Positions 9,072-14,722 of a DNA stretch of 23,312 nucleotides are shown here, one piece after another. A program made the translations under genes and the position numbers. Source of the DNA: CAMTWJ01 sp964643605 (GTDB lineage Bacteria; Patescibacteriota; Saccharimonadia; Saccharimonadales; 2-12-FULL-41-12); the NCBI GenBank assembly GCA_964643605.1, contig CAZXTF010000014.1, forward strand, positions 1-23,312, read 5' to 3'. Under the pieces are notes generated by a model. It was not told the DNA's origin, did no database searches, and saw nothing but the letters and a program-made list of their open reading frames with translations. Each line of letters begins with the position of its first letter. Position 1 is the first letter of the stretch.

Positions 9072-9084
9072 TAACGAGTGCTAA
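9058..9084. promoter_or_regulatory. CIRCE operator (HrcA-binding site)
   Basis: TTAGCACTC (9058-9066), nine spacer bases, then GAGTGCTAA (9076-9084). This matches the CIRCE consensus (TTAGCACTC-N9-GAGTGCTAA) in all 18 arm positions. CIRCE is the binding site of the heat-shock repressor HrcA, usually found before groES-groEL or hrcA-grpE-dnaK. Here it controls clpP. The stop codon of the upstream orphan gene (9081-9083) lies inside the right arm. Confidence 0.95.
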
Positions 9085-9485
9085 TTCCTATTGTCTGCAG
9101 GAGGGATAAGTTCAAGGATACGCCCTACAGGTGTAAAATGATCGTAAGAATGCCACCCCTTCGCATCATTGCCTTCGTACTCAGCATACAGCATGATACG
9201 CACACCCTGCTTTAGTATGAAAGTTCCTGGCAGACTCTCATCTTCACTAGCAATAAACATATCTTGGGGCACATTATTAAAATCAAAATTTAATTCTTCA
9301 TCTGTGTCAATTCGATCGACAGGTATTCGCATGGTCACACTATATTTCATGTCATCCACTTGACCGTCCAGAGGCAAAGCTCTTCCACCAGTTATTAGAT
9401 GAGCGCCTATCACATCACTAGTAACGTCTACTTCTATACAATCTCCTGGTTCTCTATCTACTCTGCGAGGATTTTCAAAATTCAT
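9081..9485 (-). CDS. Hypothetical acidic protein, 134 aa
   Basis: I do not recognise this protein. It is soluble (no signal peptide or membrane segment), acidic, has a single cysteine (C16), and looks beta-rich: alternating hydrophobic stretches such as YSVTMRIPV (about 48-56), FILKQGVRIMLYAEYEG (about 89-105) and RILELIPP near the end. The start is supported by GAAAGG 8 nt before the ATG and by a TATAAT box about 26 nt upstream. It lies upstream of clpP in the same direction and its TAG stop is inside the CIRCE arm, so read-through from it could reach clpP. That position is suggestive only; no function is implied. Confidence 0.75.
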   Translation of the reverse strand: MNFENPRRVDREPGDCIEVDVTSDVIGAHLITGGRALPLDGQVDDMKYSVTMRIPVDRIDTDEELNFDFNNVPQDMFIASEDESLPGTFILKQGVRIMLYAEYEGNDAKGWHSYDHFTPVGRILELIPPADNRN

Positions 9486-9511
9486 AACTATAACCTTTCG
9501 TTTGGAGAAAG

Positions 9512-9517
9512 ATTATA
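9512..9517 (-). promoter_or_regulatory. Putative -10 box for the 134-aa orphan gene
   Basis: A perfect TATAAT on the minus strand, 26 nt before the ATG; the -35 region at 17 nt is poor (TTTTCT). It predicts a leader of about 20 nt holding the GAAAGG Shine-Dalgarno. Confidence 0.45.
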
Positions 9518-9549
9518 AACTCATTATTCAAAAAAGAAAATTGCTTACG

Positions 9550-9972
9550 CTATAGACCAAGTTTTCGTTTAAATTCTTCGACTACTTCTTTTGAGTAGCG
9601 AGCATCGGGAAGTTTATGTAGCTCATCTATTGGAATCCACCTATACGTCTCGATGTCATCCGAAGGTGTTGGCTCACCCTTTGTGATCGTACAATGAAAA
9701 ACTGCTAATGAAATATCGTACTTGCGTGCATGGTGCTTCGGAGCAATCGACAAAGTTAAAAGCTCATGTACTTCTGCTTCAATCTGTAGTTCTTCGTCTA
9801 GCTCACGAGCTAACGCCTTACCAAGATCATCTTCCCCTTCGTCAACTCGGCCACCTGGCAAGTCATACCAAAAACCGTCAGAACTAATTGCCTTCTGTCC
9901 TACAACCAACACCTCACTGTGTTCATTGATAATTAGCGCCTTCTGCCCAAGTTGGAATAATGCCTCTGCCAT
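9550..9972 (-). CDS. Nudix hydrolase
   Basis: Hydrolyses a nucleoside diphosphate linked to some other group; the substrate cannot be told from sequence. The 140 residues form one Nudix domain with the box GGRVDEGEDDLGKALARELDE starting at G40, followed by E61. The metal-binding REL-x-EE core is R56-E61. Compared with the standard Gx5Ex7REUxEE pattern there is one extra residue between E47 and R56. The preceding DGFWYDLPGG strand is typical of MutT-like members. It lies 46 nt after tig; GGGTGGAG and GGGG before the ATG can bind the ribosome. The TATAAT that overlaps the ATG is too close to serve as a promoter. Confidence 0.9.
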   Translation of the reverse strand: MAEALFQLGQKALIINEHSEVLVVGQKAISSDGFWYDLPGGRVDEGEDDLGKALARELDEELQIEAEVHELLTLSIAPKHHARKYDISLAVFHCTITKGEPTPSDDIETYRWIPIDELHKLPDARYSKEVVEEFKRKLGL

Positions 9973-10009
9973 TATAAACCCCAGTCTCCACCCTCTAAGT
10001 GTTTTCTAA

Positions 10010-10015
10010 ATTGTA
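10010..10015 (-). promoter_or_regulatory. Weak putative -10 box for the Nudix gene
   Basis: TACAAT on the minus strand just after the tig stop, 37 nt before the Nudix ATG, with no good -35 at the right spacing. Co-transcription with tig is equally possible. Confidence 0.25.
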
Positions 10016-10018
10016 AAC

Positions 10019-11293
10019 CTATTTAGATAAAAGTTCGAGGACTTTTTCGGTCAGCATGCGCTGAGCAATATCTTGGCGGTTTTCTGGCTTATCCAGCTCG
10101 GCCTGCATCATCTGGTCTTGGGCATATTGCCCTTTGAGCAGCTGTAAACGAATCTCCAGCTCTTCTGGAGTGACTAATAGCTTTTCCTTCTCGGCAATTT
10201 CGCTCAAAGCAATACTGGTTTTTAGCTGCCTTTCAGCCTGTGGCTCAATAACTTTCTTTTTGTAATCTTCTTCTGTAGAGCCTTCGACCTTCAAAAATTC
10301 TTCAAACGTCTGGCCTTTGTACGTTAGGTTCCGCCGGACTTCATCGATGTTATACACCACCTGCTGGTCAATTAAGGCCTGTGGCAATGCTACGGTAGTC
10401 TTATCTACAATCTTACCTACTAGCTCGTTCTGGTAATTACGAGTTGCTTCGGCTTCTCGCTCGGCAGTTAGCTGCTTCTTCACATCTGTTTTTAGCTCTG
10501 CGACTGTCTTGAACGGACCAACAGTAGCTGCAAAAGCATCGTCTAGTGCTGGCTTTGCAAGCTCCTGAACCTTCTTTACCGTCACCGTAAAAGCAACATC
10601 TTTGCTCGCAAGCGCTGCTACGCCGTAGTCTTTCGGAAATGTTAGGGTAAATGTCTTTTCCTCTTCTGCCTTCATGCCGACCATATTGTCTTCGAAACCA
10701 GGGATAAATGTATCACTGCCAAGAACTAACGGATAGTCTTTGCCGTCAGCTCCGGCAACAGGTTCGCCTTTGGTGTCTTTGCCGAGAAAATCGATAACTA
10801 CCTGGTCGCCACTTTTAGCAGCTCTGTTCACGTCTTTCTGCTGAGCTGCTCGAGTTTGTAGAGACTTAATAACTTCATCTACGTCTTTGGCTACTACAGC
10901 AACTTTTGGTTTTTCGGCCTTAATGGTCTTGTAGTCTGGTAGCTTTACTGCTCCGATAATACTAGTAGTTACGTCGAATTCAAGGCTGGTAAATGGCACA
11001 AACTTTTTAATCTGTACATCTGGTCGAGTAACAGGACGAAGCTTTTCCTCCTGCGCAGCCGAGCTGTATAAATGCGACATGGCTTCATCCAAGAATTCTG
11101 TTTGGAGCAAGCTTTGGTCAATGTTTTTCTCGACAAGGGCCAGCGGAGCGGTACCTTTTCGGAAACCTTGCATTTTTACATCAGCAGCCAAGCGCTTGAG
11201 CACATGTTGCTTAATTGAGTCTAGATCTGCGCTAGAGGCAGTGATCGACAGCGTAACTTCTGTCTCTGATTTATTGGTTCGTTTTACGTTCAT
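10019..11293 (-). CDS. tig: Trigger factor, ribosome-associated chaperone and peptidyl-prolyl isomerase
   Basis: Binds the ribosome exit tunnel and shields nascent chains. The 424 residues show the three usual parts: an N-terminal ribosome-binding domain with the signature GFRKGTAP (43-50), an FKBP-type isomerase domain at about 160-245 (GDQVVIDFLGK ... FIPGFEDNMVGMKAEEEKTF), and a helical C-terminal substrate-binding arm rich in Gln, Lys and Glu. Length is close to E. coli (432). There is no Shine-Dalgarno before the ATG, and an extended -10 (TGTTATAGT) ends 9 nt before it, which suggests a leaderless message separate from hisS (35-nt gap). The pairing of tig with clpP in one short segment is common in bacteria. 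Confidence 0.96.
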   Translation of the reverse strand: MNVKRTNKSETEVTLSITASSADLDSIKQHVLKRLAADVKMQGFRKGTAPLALVEKNIDQSLLQTEFLDEAMSHLYSSAAQEEKLRPVTRPDVQIKKFVPFTSLEFDVTTSIIGAVKLPDYKTIKAEKPKVAVVAKDVDEVIKSLQTRAAQQKDVNRAAKSGDQVVIDFLGKDTKGEPVAGADGKDYPLVLGSDTFIPGFEDNMVGMKAEEEKTFTLTFPKDYGVAALASKDVAFTVTVKKVQELAKPALDDAFAATVGPFKTVAELKTDVKKQLTAEREAEATRNYQNELVGKIVDKTTVALPQALIDQQVVYNIDEVRRNLTYKGQTFEEFLKVEGSTEEDYKKKVIEPQAERQLKTSIALSEIAEKEKLLVTPEELEIRLQLLKGQYAQDQMMQAELDKPENRQDIAQRMLTEKVLELLSK

Positions 11294-11302
11294 AAGTAAA
11301 GT

Positions 11303-11311
11303 ACTATAACA
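11303..11311 (-). promoter_or_regulatory. Extended -10 element for tig
   Basis: TGTTATAGT on the minus strand: a TGn extension plus TATAGT, ending 9 nt before the tig ATG. The -35 is weak, as is usual for extended -10 promoters. It predicts a leaderless or nearly leaderless mRNA. Confidence 0.5.
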
Positions 11312-11328
11312 GATACAAAGAAGAGTTG

Positions 11329-12630
11329 CTACTGCTTACGGTAATCTTTTATAGTGGTCACCAAACGCTCGGCGCTTAGCTTGCGCTCTTCGCCAGTTTT
11401 GAGGTTTTTAAGGCCATATTGTTCGTTTTTTAGGTCATCGGCGCCAACAAAAATTACATAATCTGCGCCGTGTTTGTCGGCATGCTTTAGCTTGGTTGGA
11501 AGTTTACGATCTGTCGCATCAACAGCAATGTTGAGCCCCATTTCTCGTAGAGAACTGATGAGACGCTGTACGTCTTTATAGACATCGCCAATAGTCACTA
11601 CTACTGCGTCTACATCGCTTTGGAGCGCTGGCAGCAAACCATGCGTCTCTAAGAAATTCGCAAGTGTTACATCGCCCACACCAAACCCAACGGTTGGCAC
11701 TGGCTCTACACCAAATAACCCAACTAAACCGTCGTATCGGCCGCCGCCAAACATACTTCGGTTGTTTTCTGGGTTTGTGTCGAACACCTCAAAAATGGTG
11801 CCTGTGTAGTAGTCGAATCCACGAGTTAGGTACGGGTCTACCGCAACTTTTATTCCTTGCATGGCAAGAATCTTTACAAGCGCTTCGATACTTTTTCCCT
11901 CTTCTGACTCAATAGCTGCTTTTACGGCCTCTTTGTAGCCTTTGAATTTTTGAGCAAAAACGGCTTGCTTATCTTTGCCATATCCACTCTTTTCGATACA
12001 TGCTACCAAGTGTTTGTTGTTGGCTTCATCCGCAGCAGGACTACTATCCCACTTGTCCATAATCCTAAGTGCCAACTTCTTATCAACATCGTCCATACCC
12101 ATGTGCTCAAGCAAGCGATTTATGAACTCTCGGCTATTAATCCGTATCTCATACATGCTCGGCTTTGCACCGAACGCTTTTAATATAGAATCTGCCAGTG
12201 AAATGATTTCGTGATCTGCTGCAACTCCTGCTTCACCAAACACGTCTACATTGAGTTGCCAATGCTCACGCAGGCGCCCTCGTTGGGGACGCTCATAACG
12301 CCAAACATTAGGGATCGAGAACAAGCGAAGCGGATACGATAACTCCTGCCGTTTTGCTGCGACCATACGGCTAACTGTTGGGGTCATCTCTGGGCGAATA
12401 GCCACCTCTCGGCCACCACGGTCGGTAAAGCTATAGACTTGCTCGTTTACAATCTCATCACTGGTTTTAGATCGATACAGATCGAGCGGCTCCACAATCG
12501 GTGCATCGTATTCTTCGTATCCATACGATTTAACGGTTTTTCGCATAACACCAAACATATAGTCCTGAAGTCGCTTATCTTCAGGATAAAAATCTCGTGT
12601 GCCCTTATATGGTTGTGTTGAAAGTGTCAT
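11329..12630 (-). CDS. hisS: Histidine--tRNA ligase
   Basis: Class II aminoacyl-tRNA synthetase that charges tRNA-His. The 433 residues contain the N-terminal motif KGTRDFYPED (9-18), motif 2 around SIPNVWRYERPQRGRLREHW (105-124), the histidine-specific motif RGFDYYTGTIFEV (270-282), GGGRYD (295-300) and motif 3 VGFGVGD near 314-320. The C-terminal ~95 residues are the anticodon-binding domain (DVDAVVVTIGD ... LKTGEERKLS). Length is typical. A TATAAT box ends 12 nt before the ATG and no Shine-Dalgarno is visible, so translation probably starts on a nearly leaderless mRNA. It ends 35 nt before tig. Confidence 0.97.
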   Translation of the reverse strand: MTLSTQPYKGTRDFYPEDKRLQDYMFGVMRKTVKSYGYEEYDAPIVEPLDLYRSKTSDEIVNEQVYSFTDRGGREVAIRPEMTPTVSRMVAAKRQELSYPLRLFSIPNVWRYERPQRGRLREHWQLNVDVFGEAGVAADHEIISLADSILKAFGAKPSMYEIRINSREFINRLLEHMGMDDVDKKLALRIMDKWDSSPAADEANNKHLVACIEKSGYGKDKQAVFAQKFKGYKEAVKAAIESEEGKSIEALVKILAMQGIKVAVDPYLTRGFDYYTGTIFEVFDTNPENNRSMFGGGRYDGLVGLFGVEPVPTVGFGVGDVTLANFLETHGLLPALQSDVDAVVVTIGDVYKDVQRLISSLREMGLNIAVDATDRKLPTKLKHADKHGADYVIFVGADDLKNEQYGLKNLKTGEERKLSAERLVTTIKDYRKQ

Positions 12631-12642
12631 AAATTACTAGTC

Positions 12643-12648
12643 ATTATA
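12643..12648 (-). promoter_or_regulatory. Putative -10 box for hisS
   Basis: Perfect TATAAT on the minus strand, 12 nt before the hisS ATG; the -35 region falls in the end of the upstream orphan gene and is weak. It fits the short-leader pattern seen across this window. Confidence 0.5.
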
Positions 12649-12663
12649 AACGGAAATGTCTTT

Positions 12664-13077
12664 TTAGCTGAATGCTTTTCGGGCAGTTGCCCCGATTTTC
12701 TTGGCCGCAAGACTCAGCTTGCTCTCTGGCCGCCACTCTTTCCTTATCTCATATCGAGGCATGTAGCATCTGTACGCTGCAGCATCGTGCAAGTCACGAA
12801 GGGTGTAGCCGTCATTTTCTACTATCCGTGCCGCTTCACGGTATTTATCCAGGTTAGCTTTGCCCATACGAGACATAAGACTAGGTATGCGATATATATC
12901 CCTACCGCCAGCCCATACAGCAAATCCTTCATTATCAAGAGGTAACTTAATTTCCGTGGGTAACGTCTCAAAAAGTTTAATAGCAGTTTGGCATCGCTCC
13001 TTCTCCGTCATGGCATCGATCTGCTCTTGTGGCAGAGGTGTAAACGTCTGAATCGGCTCTCGCTCGTACTGTTCCAT
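12664..13077 (-). CDS. Hypothetical protein, 137 aa (start uncertain)
   Basis: I do not recognise this protein. It has no membrane segment, three cysteines at most, a central WAGGRDIYRIPSLMSRMGK stretch (about residues 54-72), and a basic C-terminal tail (KLSLAAKKIGATARKAFS). The ATG at 13077 is chosen because AGGAG sits 8 nt before it. An alternative GTG at 13191 would add 38 residues and has GGTGAG upstream, but that extension runs through three hairpins, an 18-bp palindrome and a copy of the tRNA-Leu 3' end, and uses codons (GCG, GGG, TCG, CCG) that are uncommon in the neighbours. It lies downstream of tRNA-Leu in the same direction and just before hisS. Confidence 0.65.
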   Translation of the reverse strand: MEQYEREPIQTFTPLPQEQIDAMTEKERCQTAIKLFETLPTEIKLPLDNEGFAVWAGGRDIYRIPSLMSRMGKANLDKYREAARIVENDGYTLRDLHDAAAYRCYMPRYEIRKEWRPESKLSLAAKKIGATARKAFS

Positions 13078-13096
13078 ACTTTTGGCTCCTGCAAAA

Positions 13097-13117
13097 TGGT
13101 GCGGATGAGTTGACTTG
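13097..13117 (-). repeat. Displaced partial copy of the tRNA-Leu 3' end
   Basis: Aligned to 13277-13297 (the acceptor 3' strand with CCA and part of the T arm of tRNA-Leu), 18 of 21 bases match, including an unbroken 12-mer TCATCCGCACCA on the minus strand. The offset is exactly 180 bp. Duplicated tRNA 3' ends are the usual mark of site-specific integration at a tRNA gene, or of a partial tRNA duplication. Confidence 0.6.
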
Positions 13118-13147
13118 GTCACATTCTGCGACCCCGCAACTACATCT

Positions 13148-13165
13148 TTCAAAACTAGTTTTGAA
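13148..13165. repeat. 18-bp perfect palindrome
   Basis: TTCAAAACTAGTTTTGAA reads the same on both strands. It lies 71 bp before the preferred ATG of the 137-aa gene, so it could be an operator for a dimeric repressor, or a hairpin in the structured block. Confidence 0.6.
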
Positions 13166-13234
13166 GAGTAGATTGCCTTGCGAACTGCCACCGGCAGTTC
13201 TCACCTTCACGCCTAGGGTGTAAGTTCTGGTCTA

Positions 13235-13243
13235 ATCATACCA
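13235..13243 (-). promoter_or_regulatory. Possible extended -10 element for the 137-aa gene
   Basis: TGGTATGAT on the minus strand (TGn plus TATGAT). It lies within one of the hairpins downstream of tRNA-Leu. If used, it would give a leader of about 150 nt to the ATG at 13077. The -35 is poor, so confidence is low. Confidence 0.25.
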
Positions 13244-13276
13244 GACAAGCCAGCTCCCACGGAAGCTGCCATGTCT

Positions 13277-13361
13277 TGGTGCGGATGAAAGGACTTGAAC
13301 CTTCACGCCTTGCGGCACTAGTTCCTAAGACTAGCGTGTCTACCAATTCCACCACATCCGC
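13277..13361 (-). tRNA. tRNA-Leu, anticodon UAG
   Basis: Minus-strand cloverleaf of 85 nt including an encoded CCA. The acceptor stem GCGGATG (5') pairs with CATCCGC (3') over seven base pairs. The anticodon arm is CTAGT-CTTAGGA-ACTAG with anticodon TAG, which reads CUA and other CUN leucine codons. A long variable arm (TGCCGCAAGGCGT), typical of class II tRNAs, and a T arm with GGTTCAAGTCC follow. The gene stands alone, with a weak TAGAAT -10 box upstream and a hairpin-rich block immediately downstream. Confidence 0.97.
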
Positions 13362-13385
13362 TAATTTTTAATTATTAACAGAGAT

Positions 13386-13391
13386 ATTCTA
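13386..13391 (-). promoter_or_regulatory. Putative -10 box for tRNA-Leu
   Basis: TAGAAT on the minus strand, 24 nt before the first tRNA base, in an AT-rich spacer. No convincing -35 is seen at 16-18 nt. Confidence 0.35.
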
Positions 13392-13433
13392 CCTGATGTA
13401 CTGATAAAAAGCGAATTCTAAAGCTATTTATCT

Positions 13434-14081
13434 TTATCTATTTACATACCGAAACTCAGCGGGTTTAAGAACTAACTCTGACCCATAGAGATTCGCTGCC
13501 CTTAAAGCGTCCTGTGCTGCTTCAACCTGAACTTGGTCTTTTGTCCCAGCAACAGAGATATGCGGACTTTTCTTGCCATTAAATAGGCCTTCTGTGTCGT
13601 ACATATTGATCAGCTCTAATCTCTCATTTTTTAATGTTTGGGCCGCATTATACAAATGCCACCCTACAAAACGCTTTCCGCTCTGATCTTTACGAGCACC
13701 AAAACAGGCAGCCTCACCAAGATACATAACCACTTCATCGCTAAAATCCGTTTCGACTTTTTCTTTTATTCGACCCAGATGTAGTGAGCCATCTGTTTGG
13801 CGAGCCACGTTTTGCAGCCGGCTGCCATCGCTTGGGCTAATGATAGACACCGATAACACCTTCATCGCCTCAAGGCTTGGCTGCTCTTGGTGAAGACCTT
13901 CGATAACACCTAGAATATTTAGGTCGGTTTTTTGTGTATCTACTTCTCTTTTTACAAAAAATGCACCCTCTCGGGCATCCCTCACGACAGAGCGATTTGG
14001 AGCTTCTGGTATTCGCTGGGCTATCCAGTTTCTCGCTCGCTGTTCTTTTCTTGGCTCAGTACTTCGTCTCTTACGGTTCAC
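13434..14081 (-). CDS. Hypothetical protein, 215 aa
   Basis: Not recognised. The first ~25 residues are very basic (MNRKRRSTEPRKEQRARNW), which hints at nucleic-acid contact. The rest is soluble alpha/beta, with strands such as VLSVSIISP (about 75-83) and a C-terminal SPHISVAGTKD. HISV resembles one HxS/T motif of the 2H phosphoesterase fold, but the second copy that family needs is not clear (only SLHLGR upstream), so I do not assign it. Translation begins at GTG 9 nt after a perfect extended -10 (TGTTATAAT), with no Shine-Dalgarno; no later in-frame ATG occurs until about residue 73. It lies between rsmD and tRNA-Leu. Confidence 0.75.
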   Translation of the reverse strand: MNRKRRSTEPRKEQRARNWIAQRIPEAPNRSVVRDAREGAFFVKREVDTQKTDLNILGVIEGLHQEQPSLEAMKVLSVSIISPSDGSRLQNVARQTDGSLHLGRIKEKVETDFSDEVVMYLGEAACFGARKDQSGKRFVGWHLYNAAQTLKNERLELINMYDTEGLFNGKKSPHISVAGTKDQVQVEAAQDALRAANLYGSELVLKPAEFRYVNR

Positions 14082-14090
14082 TATCTTTTT

Positions 14091-14119
14091 ATTATAACAT
14101 GTCTAGTCAATTTTTACAA
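14091..14119 (-). promoter_or_regulatory. Promoter of the 215-aa gene, overlapping the rsmD stop
   Basis: TTGTAA (14114-14119), 17 nt, TATAAT (14091-14096) with a TGT extension directly before the -10. The TAA of the -35 hexamer is the stop codon of rsmD. The expected transcript begins at or within about two bases of the GTG start codon. Confidence 0.65.
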
Positions 14120-14132
14120 CCTCTTGTAAAAA
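14111..14132. repeat. 9-bp perfect inverted repeat at the rsmD stop
   Basis: TTTTTACAA (14111-14119), four bases, TTGTAAAAA (14124-14132). It spans the last codons and stop of rsmD and the -35 of the following gene. All but two pairs are A/T. It could act as a weak terminator for rsmD or as a cruciform/operator. Confidence 0.5.
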
Positions 14133-14633
14133 ACCAGTTGGGCATCGCCGTAATCTTTTTTTTGAACTACTTCAAGACCCTCCAAGGTCAGGCTCTCATG
14201 CCCACCGGGCAGTGACAATACAAATACCCCATCTCTGGCAACATGCCGGGCAATCTTACGAATAATCTTGTACTGGATATCGTTATACGGTGGGTCACAG
14301 AGCANNNNNNNNNNGATGACGATTAGACCAGCCGGTTACATTGGCTTTGACCGCCTTGGCCTGTGCCTCTATTTGTAACTTTTCAAAATTTGCGGCAATA
14401 GTCTTGTAGGCATGTATATCATGCTCAACCGCCACTACGCTGCTGCTGCCTCTGCTAATTGCTTCTATAGCAAGGGCACCGCTGCCCGAAAACGTATCGA
14501 GTACAGTCAAACCTTCGATATCACCAAGTGCCGAGAACAATGCCCCACGAGCTTTCTCGCTCATCGGGTGCGTTCTATGACCACTTGGTGCTTCAAAAAT
14601 CTGTCCACCAAACTTTCCTGCGATAACTCTCAT
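14114..14633 (-). CDS. rsmD: 16S rRNA (guanine(966)-N2)-methyltransferase RsmD (interrupted by a 10-N gap)
   Basis: Methylates G966 of 16S rRNA in the assembling 30S subunit. The N-terminal part (14315-14633) starts MRVIAGKFGGQIFEAPSGHR and has the SAM-binding motif DTFSGSGALAIEA (D46 onward). After the Ns the frame continues as CDPPYNDIQYK, the catalytic DPPY motif, and ends LVFYKRL at a TAA at 14114-14116. The ATG at 14633 fits the family N-terminus; a TTG-started extension upstream (20 residues) looks unrelated. The missing piece must be a multiple of three bases; unlike the rpoB gap, zero length would leave the segment before DPPY about 8-13 residues short, so some sequence is probably lost. 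The order recG-rsmD is common in bacteria. Confidence 0.92.
14305..14314. other. Ten-N scaffold gap inside rsmD
   Basis: The Ns separate the SAM-binding half from the DPPY half of RsmD. The frames join only if the true number of bases is a multiple of three; the family's usual spacing suggests that roughly 24-40 bases are absent. Confidence 0.7.
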
Positions 14634-14639
14634 ATGGCT

Positions 14640-14645
14640 ATTGTA
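14640..14645 (-). promoter_or_regulatory. Possible -10 box for rsmD
   Basis: TACAAT on the minus strand, 6 nt before the rsmD ATG, with a poor -35 (TTCCAG at 17 nt). It follows the short-leader pattern but is the weakest case; read-through from recG is also plausible. Confidence 0.3.
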
Positions 14646-14722
14646 CGAAAAAGGGAACGCATCTGGAAATTTCGAACCTCTGCAGCTGGCCAAGCGAGGA
14701 CCGAGAGGAATTCTAGAAGTGT

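Larger units (their letters stand above)
13097..13276 (-). other. Hairpin-rich 180-bp block between tRNA-Leu and the 137-aa gene
   Basis: This stretch holds five inverted repeats in a row: 13108-13141 (AGTTG and GGTCAC arms around ATTCT, with an internal loop), 13148-13165 (18-bp perfect palindrome), 13182-13200 (8-bp stem GAACTGCC with a 3-nt loop), 13226-13245 (6-bp stem TCTGGT) and 13243-13276 (outer TGTCT/AGACA, inner AGCTCC/GGAAGCT). The last two share three bases and exclude each other. Two pieces match tRNA-Leu: 13097-13117 and the 12-mer ACCTTCACGCCT at 13203-13214 (also at 13299-13310). It may be a structured RNA, a miniature integrated element, or the decayed second half of a tRNA. 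I could not match it to a known RNA family such as tmRNA, RNase P RNA or SRP RNA. Confidence 0.5.

Noticed and set aside
13078..13191. 38-residue N-terminal extension of the 137-aa orphan from a GTG start
   Set aside because: It has a possible GGTGAG site, but the DNA is filled with hairpins and a tRNA-like copy and the codons are atypical; the ATG at 13077 has a better AGGAG site.
13097..13276. tmRNA, RNase P RNA or SRP RNA after tRNA-Leu
   Set aside because: None of the conserved cores or a tag reading frame is present, and no 5' partner strand for the tRNA-like 3' end lies within the block.
14305..14314. Zero-length gap in rsmD, as argued for rpoB
   Set aside because: Joining the ends keeps the frame but leaves too few residues before DPPY compared with other RsmD proteins.
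14634..14693. 20-residue TTG-started extension of RsmD
   Set aside because: The extension has no family similarity and MRVIAGK is the expected N-terminus.
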